In this document: in pieces, positions 8,239 through 17,354 of the stretch
How positions within the stretch are numbered: the first letter of the stretch is position 1
How the letters are laid out: every line of letters begins with the position of its first letter
DNA from: Methylovorus menthalis
GTDB lineage: Bacteria > Pseudomonadota > Gammaproteobacteria > Burkholderiales > Methylophilaceae
Direction of reading: 5' to 3'
NCBI RefSeq assembly: GCF_020523625.1
Contig: NZ_JAJAQH010000001.1
Coordinates: 384,930-448,929, forward strand
Length of the DNA stretch: 64,000 nucleotides
Notes under the pieces: generated by a model
Databases searched by the model: none
What the model saw: the letters and a program-made list of their open reading frames with translations, nothing else
What the model was told of the DNA's origin: nothing
Made by a program: the position numbers and the translations under genes

Positions 8239-8523
8239 TCAAAGCTTGCCCGCGGGCTTTGTACACTTCTCTGTTTTCTCGCTTTCGATTTCTTTCGCCA
8301 GCCCATTTTTGTGTTCAACCTCCACACAAGCGCCAATAGCGAGCGGGCCATGATCGTCCTCGAGTTTGGTTTTTTCATTCACGTGTATCTGCTGGTCACC
8401 TATCACCCAGACGCCAAGGTTGTTATCCGGCTTGCTTTGGATGGTGCCATAGAACTCGGTATCGGCCATGGCGGCCATGGGCAAAGCCAATAGACCTGCG
8501 ATTACAAGACACGATTTCATCAT
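8239..8523 (-). CDS. Small periplasmic protein, DUF5666-like
   Basis: 94 aa with a signal peptide (MMKSCLVIAGLLALPMAAMA, cut before DTEF). The mature part is a short beta-rich domain (FYGTIQSKPDNNLGVWVIGD, IHVNEKTKLEDDHGPLAIGA) of the kind seen in DUF5666/OB-like periplasmic proteins. Two cysteines (CVEV and EKCTKP) could form a disulfide. The start at 8523 has AAGGAGAG upstream; ATG 8520 is equally possible. Function is unknown. It is divergent from pqqA copy 2, with about 237 nt between them. Confidence 0.7.
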   Translation of the reverse strand: MMKSCLVIAGLLALPMAAMADTEFYGTIQSKPDNNLGVWVIGDQQIHVNEKTKLEDDHGPLAIGACVEVEHKNGLAKEIESEKTEKCTKPAGKL

Positions 8524-8617
8524 GGTCTCTCTCCTTATTTATCGGTATGAATGTATCTGTAGGTGTACGGGTAGAGCGATTAAGTTCCGACCTGCTGCCG
8601 CTACGCGTTGAGATGTT

Positions 8618-8646
8618 TAATGAAAATCATGAGGCGTGAATCATGA
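8618..8646 (+). promoter_or_regulatory. Triple TCATGA element upstream of pqqA copy 2
   Basis: Boxes at 8618 (TAATGA, one mismatch), 8627 and 8641 (both TCATGA), with the same 9- and 14-nt register as the other pqqA copies. A possible -10 (CATACT, 8679-8684) again starts 38 nt after the third box. Confidence 0.7.
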
Positions 8647-8760
8647 ATGGCAGCAGGGGATTAACAAAACCGCAGGCGCATACTGCAGTCATACAGATAC
8701 AGCAAGTTATCGCTGATTCATTACCCGGATGACTTAACCAACCCAATGAGGAGAACTATC

Positions 8761-8832
8761 ATGTGGACCAAACCAGAAGCTACCGAAATGCGTTTTGGCT
8801 TTGAAGTAACCATGTACGTTTGCAATCGCTAA
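8761..8832 (+). CDS. pqqA: PqqA, PQQ precursor peptide (copy 2)
   Basis: 23 codons with the conserved W-T-K-P leader and MRFGFEVTMYVCNR core, including the Glu and Tyr that become the PQQ skeleton. The peptide is identical to copy 3 at 29951, while its synonymous codons differ in places. It has a strong ribosome site (GAGGAG). Solitary gene; pqqB-E are not in the window. It is bracketed by the triple TCATGA element and a terminator. Confidence 0.93.
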   Translation: MWTKPEATEMRFGFEVTMYVCNR

Positions 8833-8882
8833 AACGTCGCATGCATCCAGGCGCTAACTTGTTGGCGCTTGTTGATTAAATA

Positions 8883-8911
8883 AAAAAACGGAGGTTTTCC
8901 TCCGTTTTTTT
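8883..8911 (+). terminator. Terminator after pqqA copy 2
   Basis: CGGAGG / CCTCCG stem with a TTTT loop, extended by flanking A and T runs (8883-8910). The symmetric A/T flanks mean it could also serve the convergent antiporter gene ending at 8941. Confidence 0.9.
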
Positions 8912-8940
8912 ATGGGCACGTATACTGTGTGGGATAAATA

Positions 8941-10632
8941 TCAGGACTGCACAAAGCGATCCAGAATATGCTTGGTCATGCCTTTCGCCAGTTCTTCTTC
9001 GCCATAGAACACCGTTCCTACGCCATCTTTTCTCAGCAGGGTGGACTCTTCTTCATTATGGGTGCGCACCACAATCTCAATGGTAGGTTGCAACGTGGAA
9101 GCCGCCTCTGACATTTTGCGGAAATCGATGGTTTCCGGGGTCGCAATCACCAACATGGAAGCATTCTGTATGTGCGCTTGCACCAGAACGGCAGGATCAG
9201 CGGCATTGCCCGACACAGCAGCGATGCCTTTTTTGCGCAGCCCCTCCACAATCTCGCGGTTCTGTTCGGCAATCACAAACGGTATCCCTTGCTCGGTCAA
9301 GGCTTGGGCAATACGTCGGCCCACGCGGCCATATCCCACCAGCACCACTTGGCCTTCAAGCAGCTTGCGCTCCGTGCTCATAGGCAGCTCGGCAAACGGG
9401 TCGGTACGTCGATCAAGGTGGCGCGCAAGCTTGGAGAAGCTCAACAGCCATTTTTCTATCGGCTTCGCGAGAGAAAATACCAGGGGATTCAGTGCAATCG
9501 AAATCAGCGCTCCGGCCAGCACCAGACTCATGCCCTCCGCCGGCAGAATACCCAAGCCCATGCCCAACCCGGCGAGGATGAAAGAAAACTCGCCAATCTG
9601 CGCCAGGCTGGCGGCCACCGTCAGCGCCGTGTTGAGGGGATAGCGGAAAGCCAGCACGATCGCCATGGCCGCAATGGATTTACCCACAATGATAATGGCG
9701 ACCACTGCCAGCACACTGAATGGCTCCTTGACCAGAATAGCCGGGTCAAACAGCATACCCACCGACACAAAAAACAGCACGGCGAAGGAGTCACGCAAAG
9801 GCAAAGATTCCTCTGCGGCACGATGACTGAATTCAGATTCGCGCATCACCATGCCCGCAAAGAAGGCGCCCAGAGCAAAAGACACACTAAACAGCTTGGC
9901 AGCGCCAAACGCAATGCTGATGGCCGCAGCAATCACGGCCAAGGTGAATAGCTCGCGTGAGCCGGTCTTTGCCACATGCCACAGCAACCATGGCAACAAG
10001 CGCTTGCCAGCCACCAGCATAAAGACAATGAAAAATGAAACCTGCAACAAGGTAAACCCGATGGTCTGCCAGAGTGGGGCAGCACTTTCCACCGGGGCGG
10101 TACCGCCCAGTATGCCTGCTAGCGGCGGCATCAATACCAGCACCAGGACTGTGGCAAGATCTTCCACGACCAGCCAGCCCACGGCGATTTTGCCATTCAT
10201 GCTGTCTACAATGCCCCTGGCTTCCAGCGCCTTCAGCAGCACCACCGTACTGGCGCATGACAGTGCCAGGCCAAAAATAAGTCCCTCGCCAAGAGTCCAG
10301 CCCCACAAGTGAGCCACACTCGCTCCCAGCACGGTCGCAAGCGTCATTTGCACCACCGCGCCGGGGAGTGCAATACGTTTGACCGCCATGAGGTCCGCAA
10401 TCGAAAAATGCAGGCCCACGCCAAACATGAGCAGCATGACGCCAATTTCAGACAGCTGGGAGGCGATACCGGTATCGGCGACAAAGCCTGGCGTTGCCGG
10501 GCCAATCAGAATACCTGCCAACAGATAACCCACCAGAGCGGGCAACTTGATTTTTTCGGCAATAAAGCCGAACACCAACGCCAGGCCGAAGCCCGCCGCG
10601 ACGGTGGAGATGAGAGTGATGTTATGGTCCAT
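8941..10632 (-). CDS. ybaL: Kef/YbaL-type monovalent cation:proton antiporter
   Basis: 563 aa, close to E. coli YbaL (about 558 aa). Residues 1-400 form a 12-13 segment CPA2 antiporter domain (LPALVGYLLAGILIGP, FSVSFALGAFFAGMVMRESE). The C-terminal third is a TrkA-N/RCK nucleotide-binding domain with the dinucleotide motif VVLVGYGRVGRRIA (about 432-445). The family exchanges K+ or Na+ for H+ and is gated by NAD(H) or other ligands at the RCK domain. It is transcribed on its own; the ribosome site is poor. ybaL is the closest match by length and domain order. Confidence 0.88.
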   Translation of the reverse strand: MDHNITLISTVAAGFGLALVFGFIAEKIKLPALVGYLLAGILIGPATPGFVADTGIASQLSEIGVMLLMFGVGLHFSIADLMAVKRIALPGAVVQMTLATVLGASVAHLWGWTLGEGLIFGLALSCASTVVLLKALEARGIVDSMNGKIAVGWLVVEDLATVLVLVLMPPLAGILGGTAPVESAAPLWQTIGFTLLQVSFFIVFMLVAGKRLLPWLLWHVAKTGSRELFTLAVIAAAISIAFGAAKLFSVSFALGAFFAGMVMRESEFSHRAAEESLPLRDSFAVLFFVSVGMLFDPAILVKEPFSVLAVVAIIIVGKSIAAMAIVLAFRYPLNTALTVAASLAQIGEFSFILAGLGMGLGILPAEGMSLVLAGALISIALNPLVFSLAKPIEKWLLSFSKLARHLDRRTDPFAELPMSTERKLLEGQVVLVGYGRVGRRIAQALTEQGIPFVIAEQNREIVEGLRKKGIAAVSGNAADPAVLVQAHIQNASMLVIATPETIDFRKMSEAASTLQPTIEIVVRTHNEEESTLLRKDGVGTVFYGEEELAKGMTKHILDRFVQS

Positions 10633-10950
10633 AGCGCAATTTTTTGTGAAGATTGTTATTGAACATCACTGCATTGAATGTCAGCTACAGTGCGGTAAGC
10701 GGGGCCGCAATCCATCGGTGAAGTTGACTGATCCCGTTCAATGCAAAAGCCTGTATTGACCAGACCAGCAGGCTAAGCATACACAGGGTATACCCCTGCT
10801 GTCTTTCCCATTTTTTATTGACGACGCTTCAATGAAAAGTGATTCCCCACCCTAAGGGAGTCTCATCATTAAAAATGGTTCGCATCTGGTTTAAGGATTA
10901 CAAAAGATAGATGTCAGGGCAGAGCCACTGATTATAAGGATAGCCGCTGG
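10633..10950. other. Intergenic region without a supported gene
   Basis: 318 nt upstream of the antiporter gene and downstream of the TonB-like gene (both minus strand). It contains the interrupted inverted repeat CAGCAGG (10766-10772) / CCTGCTG (10795-10801), without a T-run on either side. Only very short ORFs were seen, and no recognisable RNA. Confidence 0.5.
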
Positions 10951-11787
10951 CTACCACTGAAAATCGTTGAGCAGGAAATCTTCCAGGCCATCGTTATCCT
11001 GCGGGCGTGCAGACAAGGTTACGACACGGCCAAGACGTTTGGATTCCCAGGTGAAATCCCCTTTGTAATCACGGCGGATAATCTCGATCATGCGCTTGAC
11101 CACCGCCCGGCGAATATCACCATCGGCAGGCGCTTCCACCTCGATATATTCGGTGCGGGGATTACTGAAGTAGCGCCAGCCACGGAATACAAATTTAGCC
11201 CCGCGTGAACTCATCTGTGTGATCTGGAAAACGCCGCCGCCCGCTTCCTTCAGGTTGCGCTGGATATTGGCCTCACGTACCTCATCAGCCGTCGGTCCCC
11301 GCTCTTTGGCAGCCGCATCCTCATTCACGATAGAAGGATCACCCTGCGCACGCCGCTTGTCACGCTGCTGTTTCACGTAGCTCATCATGTCGGTCGGCGG
11401 CGGCGACATATCCGGTTCCGCTGGAGGGGCAGGTACACGCCGGTCCAGCGGAGCAGGTGCATGATCCCGGGCAGGCGGCTGGGCCGCCATGACAGGAGGA
11501 GATGTCGGCTTGCTCGGTTTGGTCACCGGTTTGCTGACAGGCTTGGGTGGCGCTTTGGGCGCAGGGGCGGGCTCAGGCTCCGCCTGGGTACTGGGTTGCG
11601 GGGTCTCCGCTGCTTTGGGCGCCGCCTTGGGGGCGAGTTGCATCACAATCTGGCTGGATTCGGCAGGCTCGGACTCAGGACCAGACTCCATGGGGTGAAT
11701 GATGACGGTAAACAGCAGAATCGCATGTATCAGCAGCGAAATTACAATCGCGATCAGCGTATTGCGGCTGATGCGAATCTGCAGCAT
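10951..11787 (-). CDS. TonB-like inner-membrane protein with proline-rich linker
   Basis: 278 aa from ATG 11787, which has a good ribosome site (GGGGAGA); the frame stays open to 11952 but that extension is unsupported. One membrane anchor near the N-terminus (NTLIAIVISLLIHAILLFTV, residues about 9-28) is followed by a long Pro/Ala/Lys-rich linker (about 45-140, e.g. EPEPAPAPKAPPKPV), then a folded C-terminal domain (QMSSRGAKFVFRGWRYF to the end). The layout matches TonB-family energy transducers, but the C-terminal domain does not look like canonical TonB, and no exbBD genes are beside it. Role undetermined. Confidence 0.6.
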   Translation of the reverse strand: MLQIRISRNTLIAIVISLLIHAILLFTVIIHPMESGPESEPAESSQIVMQLAPKAAPKAAETPQPSTQAEPEPAPAPKAPPKPVSKPVTKPSKPTSPPVMAAQPPARDHAPAPLDRRVPAPPAEPDMSPPPTDMMSYVKQQRDKRRAQGDPSIVNEDAAAKERGPTADEVREANIQRNLKEAGGGVFQITQMSSRGAKFVFRGWRYFSNPRTEYIEVEAPADGDIRRAVVKRMIEIIRRDYKGDFTWESKRLGRVVTLSARPQDNDGLEDFLLNDFQW

Positions 11788-11956
11788 GCGATCTCCCCGA
11801 GAACGTTTATCCCAGAGAAAAGGGGCCGCGGCAGAGGTAGGCAATTGTGAAGAGGGCTGTTTGTTAGTCAACACGGGTTCTTGTGTGCTTGATGCTGGTG
11901 TAAATCGCCATATTGGAGCCATGCCACCCGATATGGTTGCATGAACGACCATAAGC

Positions 11957-11986
11957 TTAACATCAAGCGTAATAGCGTAATGTTAA
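11957..11986. repeat. Inverted repeat enclosing a tandem 8-mer, upstream of the sucrose operon
   Basis: TTAACAT (11957-11963) and ATGTTAA (11980-11986) form a 7-bp inverted repeat, and AGCGTAAT is repeated head-to-tail at 11966-11981. It lies in the 412-nt divergent gap between the TonB-like gene and the fructokinase gene, and may be an operator for either. The rest of that gap up to 12096 shows no gene. Confidence 0.5.
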
Positions 11987-12096
11987 AAAAAAGTAATCAT
12001 CACTTGGCCGCAGGATGGCGTCATATCCCTTTGCAATGCCGGGCTAGCGTTGGCTGCTTTTAAAAAAAATCGAAACTTTGCCGCTCAAAAGACCAC

Positions 12097-12174
12097 TAAA
12101 AGATAACAGGGGAAGCTTACAACACCCTGACCATCCCACCTTGTCAGGAGTGGCTGAATGCAGATTATCTTTTA
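12097..12174 (+). promoter_or_regulatory. Candidate structured 5' leader of the sucrose operon
   Basis: TAAAAGATAA (12097-12106) is the exact reverse complement of TTATCTTTTA (12165-12174), making a 10-bp closing stem. Inside it CCTGAC (12126-12131) pairs with GTCAGG (12143-12148), and the stem extends with CAC/GTG. The closing stem ends 11 nt before the ribosome site AAAAGGGA of the first gene. No known riboswitch was recognised. Confidence 0.4.
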
Positions 12175-12199
12175 AAAACAACAGCAAAAGGGAACTCCA

Positions 12200-13129
12200 T
12201 TGCAATTACAACCTCACCATAAAGACATGGGCTCATGCGTTGCCTTGTTTGGCGAAGTATTAGCCGATGTTTTTCCTGATGGCCATATCCTGGGCGGCGC
12301 CCCTTTCAATGTCGCGCGCCACTTGCAGGGATTTGGCCTAAAACCCGTGATGATTTCACGCACGGGCAATGATGTCCTACGCGAAGAACTGCTCGCCGAG
12401 ATGAACGCACGCGGCATGGATACTTCCGGCATCCAGTGCGATCCCCAATACCCCACTGGCCAGGTCACCGTGCATATGGATGCTGGCGGCCACCGCTTTG
12501 AAATCCTCCCCTACCAGGCATACGACTATATCCACGCTGGCGTGACCCACATGCTGACCATGTCCCTCAAGCCAGACCTGGTCTATTTTGGCACCTTGGC
12601 GCAGCGCAATATGGAGTCGCGCCTGGCGCTGGATAACTTCCTCAACGACGCCAGAAGCCCGCGCTTTCTTGATCTCAACCTGCGTGCTCCATGGTATGAC
12701 AAGCATACGGTGCGACGTTCATTGCTGCGTGCCGATATCGTCAAGATGAATGAGGACGAACTGGGCGCGCTGGCGATCTTGCTGCGGCTGCCGGGAAAAT
12801 CGTTGCCTGAGCTGGCGATGGCCATGCTCAAACGCTTCAATCTCAAGCTGGTGGTGATTACACGCGGTGAGCAAGGCGCATGGCAACTGAATGCCAGTGG
12901 CCAACTGCAGGAAACCGGGCCCCAAACCATGACCCAGCCTTTGCAGGATACAGTGGGCGCGGGCGATGCATTCGCCGCGGTGTACATATTGGGTCATCTG
13001 CATGCATGGGAGACCAATCTCACCCTTAGCCGGGCCAACCAGTTTGCCAGTGCGCTATGTGCCATACGTGGCGCAGCGCCGCATGACCTGACGTTTTACC
13101 AGCCGTTTGTGCAGGAGTGGCTGTCATGA
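12200..13129 (+). CDS. Fructokinase (PfkB family)
   Basis: 309 aa ribokinase/PfkB-type sugar kinase. N-terminal ALFGEVLADVFPDG and GGAPFNVARHLQGFG (substrate loop), and the C-terminal anion-hole motif DTVGAGDAFAAVY with the catalytic Asp, are all present. It phosphorylates fructose with ATP; in this operon it would recycle fructose released by amylosucrase back to fructose-6-phosphate for sucrose-phosphate synthase. Start taken at TTG 12200 because AAAAGGGA sits 6 nt before it; ATG 12227 is a credible alternative. Its TGA overlaps the next ATG. First gene of the sucrose operon. Confidence 0.88.
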   Translation: MQLQPHHKDMGSCVALFGEVLADVFPDGHILGGAPFNVARHLQGFGLKPVMISRTGNDVLREELLAEMNARGMDTSGIQCDPQYPTGQVTVHMDAGGHRFEILPYQAYDYIHAGVTHMLTMSLKPDLVYFGTLAQRNMESRLALDNFLNDARSPRFLDLNLRAPWYDKHTVRRSLLRADIVKMNEDELGALAILLRLPGKSLPELAMAMLKRFNLKLVVITRGEQGAWQLNASGQLQETGPQTMTQPLQDTVGAGDAFAAVYILGHLHAWETNLTLSRANQFASALCAIRGAAPHDLTFYQPFVQEWLS

Positions 13130-15333
13130 TCACCGCCAGCGATAGCCCGCTCTATGTACTGATGATCAGCCTGCATGGCTTGATACGGGGTTACGATCTT
13201 GAGCTGGGACGCGATGCCGATACCGGTGGCCAGATTACCTATGTGGTCGAGCTCTCGCGCACCCTTGCCGCCCATCCCGAAATCGGCAAGGTCGATCTGT
13301 TGACGCGCGCCATCCTTGACCCCTCCGTCGCGCCTGAATACAGCCAGCCGGAAGAAGCGCTATCTGCCGGGGCACGCATTATCCGCCTGCCCTTTGGCCC
13401 CAAGCGCTATCTGCGCAAAGAGCTCATGTGGCCTTATCTGGATGAGCTGGTGGATCGTTGCCTGCATTACTTACGGCAACAGGGGCGCCTGCCTGACCTG
13501 ATTCATACCCACTATGCCGATGCCGGGTATGTCGGGCAGCAACTGTCATTGCTGCTGGGTATCCCACAAGTGCATACCGGCCATTCGCTGGGCCGTACCA
13601 AGCGTGAACGCCTGCTGGCCAGCGGCCGCAAGCAGCACGCCATTGAGCGCCAGTTCAATCTGGACCGCCGCATTGCGGTTGAAGAAGATATCCTCAAGCA
13701 TGCCGCGTTTGTGGTGACCAGCACGCGCCAGGAGATCGACTCGCAATACGGCATCTATCACAACTTTGCCCAGCAACGCTATGTGGTGATTCCCCCGGGC
13801 ACCGATACCAAACGTTTCTCACCACCCGGCAGGCGCAAGATTCAGTCTGACCCACAGCAACAGATAGACCGTTTTCTCAGCGACCCGGACAAGCCCGTCA
13901 TCCTCGCTATCTGCCGCCCGGACCTGCGCAAGAATCTCAAAGGCCTGGTGCATGCCTATGGCCAATCGCAAGAGCTGCAGGAAAAAGCCAACCTGGTCAT
14001 CGTCGCTGGCACGCGCGAGGATATTCGCGCCATGGAAGAGTCGCAGCAACAGGTGATGCAAAACCTGCTGCTGGATATCGACAAATATGATTTGTGGGGC
14101 AAAGTCGCCATCCCCAAGCAGATATCGCAGGATGCCATTCCCGAGCTTTACCGGCTTGCCGCCAGAAGGCGTGGTGTATTTGTGAACTCCGCGCTGACCG
14201 AGCCGTTTGGCCTGACCCTGATTGAAGCCGCCGCCAGCGGCCTGCCTTTTGTGGCGCCGGATGACGGTGGCCCGCGCGATATCGTGCGCAACTGCCGCAA
14301 CGGCCTGTTGGCCAACACCCTGGAATGCGAAGCGATAGGCCAGGCCTTGACCAGCGCGCTGGCAGACCGCAAGCAATGGCGGACCTGGTCGGCCAACGGT
14401 CTGCTCGGCGTCAAGCGCCATTACAGCTGGGATGCCCATGTCGCCAAATACATGAAAGAAGTACGGCATGTGCTGCGCCGCAACCGCAAAGTGGTGCGCC
14501 GTCATCACGCGCTGTTGCTGGATTCTGGCAAATCGCAAATGCCATTGGTCGAGCGCACCCTGATCAGCGACATCGATAACACCCTGCTGGGCGAGCGAGC
14601 CTCGCTGCAACAGCTAATGCAGTGGCTGAGCCGCAATAAAGGTAAGCTGGCATTTGGCATTGCGACCGGACGGCCGCTGGAGAGTGCGATTGCCATCCTG
14701 AAAAAATGGCAGGTGCCGCAACCGGAAATCCTGATTACCTCGGTAGGCAGCGAAATCCATTATGGCGCCAAGCTGATTCCCGATATAGGCTGGGCCAACC
14801 ATATCCGCCATATGTGGCGTCGCGATGATCTGCAACAAGCGCTCACCGGCATCCCCGGGCTGACCTTGCAAGCACCAGAAAACCAGCGCGAATTCAAGCT
14901 GAGTTATATCGTGGATCCCAAGCACATGCCCACCATCAAAGAGCTGTATCGCTTGCTGGGCGAGCGCAAATTGCGGGCCCAGTTAATCTACTCACATCAG
15001 GAGTTTCTCGACATCTTGCCTATTCGCGCGTCCAAAGGGCATGCCATCCGCTATCTGGCCTACAAATGGGGCTTGCCGCTTGAAAACTTCCTGGTCGCAG
15101 GCGACTCAGGCAATGATCAGGAGATGTTGGTGGGGAATACCCAAGCCATCGTCGTCGGCAATTACAGCCCTGAGTTGCAGGCGCTGAAGGGCATGCACAG
15201 CGTGTATTTTGCCTCCCGGCATTTTGCCGCTGGCATACTGGAAGGGCTGCGTCACTATGGTCTGCTGGAAGTCCCCATCAGCACGGCACCGCCTATACCG
15301 GATACGGCAGAGAGCGAGGTGCCCCATGTATGA
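13126..15333 (+). CDS. sps: Bifunctional sucrose-phosphate synthase / sucrose-phosphatase
   Basis: 735 aa; ATG 13126 overlaps the fructokinase stop (ATGA) and has CAGGAG upstream. Residues 1 to about 460 are a GT4 glycosyltransferase with the SPS signatures SLHGLIRGYDLELGRDADTG and HTGHSLGRTKRERLL, and the nucleotide-sugar loop NSALTEPFGLTLIEAAASG. It joins UDP- or ADP-glucose to fructose-6-phosphate. From about residue 478 a HAD phosphatase domain follows (LISDIDNTLLG, catalytic Asp near 482 and 484; VAGDSGNDQEML near the end), which removes the phosphate to give sucrose. The fusion is known from some bacteria, including methylotrophs. Cytoplasmic; sucrose serves as compatible solute. Confidence 0.93.
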   Translation: MITASDSPLYVLMISLHGLIRGYDLELGRDADTGGQITYVVELSRTLAAHPEIGKVDLLTRAILDPSVAPEYSQPEEALSAGARIIRLPFGPKRYLRKELMWPYLDELVDRCLHYLRQQGRLPDLIHTHYADAGYVGQQLSLLLGIPQVHTGHSLGRTKRERLLASGRKQHAIERQFNLDRRIAVEEDILKHAAFVVTSTRQEIDSQYGIYHNFAQQRYVVIPPGTDTKRFSPPGRRKIQSDPQQQIDRFLSDPDKPVILAICRPDLRKNLKGLVHAYGQSQELQEKANLVIVAGTREDIRAMEESQQQVMQNLLLDIDKYDLWGKVAIPKQISQDAIPELYRLAARRRGVFVNSALTEPFGLTLIEAAASGLPFVAPDDGGPRDIVRNCRNGLLANTLECEAIGQALTSALADRKQWRTWSANGLLGVKRHYSWDAHVAKYMKEVRHVLRRNRKVVRRHHALLLDSGKSQMPLVERTLISDIDNTLLGERASLQQLMQWLSRNKGKLAFGIATGRPLESAIAILKKWQVPQPEILITSVGSEIHYGAKLIPDIGWANHIRHMWRRDDLQQALTGIPGLTLQAPENQREFKLSYIVDPKHMPTIKELYRLLGERKLRAQLIYSHQEFLDILPIRASKGHAIRYLAYKWGLPLENFLVAGDSGNDQEMLVGNTQAIVVGNYSPELQALKGMHSVYFASRHFAAGILEGLRHYGLLEVPISTAPPIPDTAESEVPHV

Positions 15334-17278
15334 ACAGGTCTCGCACTCGCTGTTGAATGACATCCTGATCGGCCTGAAACCCGAGATCAAGAAACACAAT
15401 CTGCAGCATTTCTATATCCGGCTTGGCGCTAATTTTTATGCCATCTACTCGCTATTTCATAGCCTGTATGGCGAGCGGCCAGATTACAAGCAGCAGCTGG
15501 GCAAGCTGGTGGAAACGCTCACACGGCAGTACCTGAATCGTGCGCCGCATCTGCGCGAGCAGGATCTGGCGCGGGAAAAAGACCATACCTGGTTTCTGAG
15601 CCAGAAATGGGTGGGATTCGCCATGTACTGCCAGGAGTTTGCGGGTGATCTGCAGGGCGTGCAGCGCCATCTGCACTTTTTGCAGGATCTGGGCATCAAT
15701 CTGCTGCATATCATGCCCATCATGGATTGCCCGCGCGGCAAAAGCGATGGCGGTTATGCCGTGCGCGATTTTCGCAATATCGATCCTCGTTACGGCACGC
15801 TGGCCGACCTTGATGCACTGATCAGCAATCTGAAAAAGCGCGACATGCTGCTGGCGCTGGATGTGGTGGTCAACCACACCTCAGATGAACACGACTGGGC
15901 GGTGAAAGCACGGCAGGGCGACCCCAAGTATCAGGATTACTACTACATGTTCGATGACCGCGAGTTGCCGGATTTGTACGAAGAATCGATGCTGGAGGTA
16001 TTCCCCGAAACGGCGCCCGGCAATTTCACCTGGAATGCCGAAGCCAATAAATGGGTGATGACCGTATTCAACCAGTTCCAGTGGGATCTGAATTACCGCA
16101 ACCCGGCGGTGTTGATCGAGATGATCGACATCATTCTCTACTGGGCCAATCATGGCGTGGATATCTTGCGACTGGATGCCGTGGCCTTCTTGTGGAAAAA
16201 AATTGGCAGCAGTTGCCAGAACGAGCGTGAAGCCCACCTGATTCTGCAACTGATGAAAGATTGCTGCCAGGTAACAGCCCCCGGCGTCTTGTTTATTGCG
16301 GAAGCGATTGTGGCCCCGCCAGAAGTGATCAAGTACTTTGGCGAAGATGCCATCAATGCCAAGGAGTGTGAGATTGCCTATAACGCCACCCTGATGGCGC
16401 TGCTGTGGGAAGGGGTCGCTACCAAGAAGGCATCGCTGCTCAACAAAGGCATACGCAATATTCCCAACAAGCTGGAGCGTGCCACCTGGCTCAATTATCT
16501 GCGTTGCCACGACGACATTGGCCTGGGGTTTGATGATAACGATATCCGCCAGGCAGGCTACGAGCCTTGGGCGCACCGGCAGTTCCTGATCGACTATTAC
16601 ACCGGCAACCGGGAAGACTCGATAGCTCGCGGTGTAGCGTTTGGCCGTAACGATAAAACCGGCGATGCGCGTATTTCCGGCTCGCTAGCGTCCCTGGCCG
16701 GGCTGGAGACCGCCCTCAACCTTCAGGACGAAGCTGCGATTGATACCAGCATACGCACCATCCTGCTGTTGCATAGCATCATCCTGTCTTTCGGCGGCAT
16801 TCCATTGCTGTATTACGCTGATCCGCTGGGCACGCTCAACGATACCTCGTATCTGGAAGACGAACTCAAATACAACGACAGCCGCTGGGTGCACAGGCCC
16901 CGCATGAACTGGGAAAAAGCCGAACTGCGCCAACAGCCAGGCACCGTGGAATATCGCATTTTCAATGGCCTGAAGAAGTTGATTGCGTTGCGCAAAGAAC
17001 TCCCCGCGCTGGCCGATCTGAATAATCGAGAGCTGTTTGAGCTGGAAAACCCGCATCTGCTGGTGTATTCGCGCTTTGATCCCTTGAACAGCCAGGCACG
17101 TGTACTGGTGGTCAATAACTTTGACCATAACTCCCAGGCCATGCCGCTGGAGCAACTGCGTCGCGCCGGTTTTTTCACCCATGGCACCGTGCAAGAAACG
17201 ATCGCTGCAGACAGCTATTCATGCACAGAAGATAGCTTGCTCATTCCGCCACTCACCGCGTGCTGGTTCAAGACCTGA
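15326..17278 (+). CDS. ams: Amylosucrase (GH13)
   Basis: 650 aa, the usual amylosucrase length. ATG 15326 overlaps the end of the SPS-SPP gene by 8 nt. The GH13 barrel motifs are complete: DVVVNHTSDEHDW (region I), GVDILRLDAVAF with nucleophile Asp284 (region II), FIAEAIVAP with acid Glu326 (region III) and CHDDIG with His395 and Asp396 (region IV). Amylosucrase splits sucrose and adds its glucose to an alpha-glucan, releasing fructose. In this operon it provides a sucrose drain into glycogen, or a turnover route after osmotic stress. Sucrose hydrolase is the alternative reading. Confidence 0.92.
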   Translation: MYEQVSHSLLNDILIGLKPEIKKHNLQHFYIRLGANFYAIYSLFHSLYGERPDYKQQLGKLVETLTRQYLNRAPHLREQDLAREKDHTWFLSQKWVGFAMYCQEFAGDLQGVQRHLHFLQDLGINLLHIMPIMDCPRGKSDGGYAVRDFRNIDPRYGTLADLDALISNLKKRDMLLALDVVVNHTSDEHDWAVKARQGDPKYQDYYYMFDDRELPDLYEESMLEVFPETAPGNFTWNAEANKWVMTVFNQFQWDLNYRNPAVLIEMIDIILYWANHGVDILRLDAVAFLWKKIGSSCQNEREAHLILQLMKDCCQVTAPGVLFIAEAIVAPPEVIKYFGEDAINAKECEIAYNATLMALLWEGVATKKASLLNKGIRNIPNKLERATWLNYLRCHDDIGLGFDDNDIRQAGYEPWAHRQFLIDYYTGNREDSIARGVAFGRNDKTGDARISGSLASLAGLETALNLQDEAAIDTSIRTILLLHSIILSFGGIPLLYYADPLGTLNDTSYLEDELKYNDSRWVHRPRMNWEKAELRQQPGTVEYRIFNGLKKLIALRKELPALADLNNRELFELENPHLLVYSRFDPLNSQARVLVVNNFDHNSQAMPLEQLRRAGFFTHGTVQETIAADSYSCTEDSLLIPPLTACWFKT

Positions 17279-17354
17279 ACTACACCGCCCGGCGGGCCTG
17301 ATGATTGCACACCATGCTGATCATCGCCCGCCAACACATGCAACAGGAGGCCCC

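Noticed and set aside
10766-10801. Inverted repeat CAGCAGG/CCTGCTG as a terminator
   Set aside because: The loop is long and there is no T-run on either strand.
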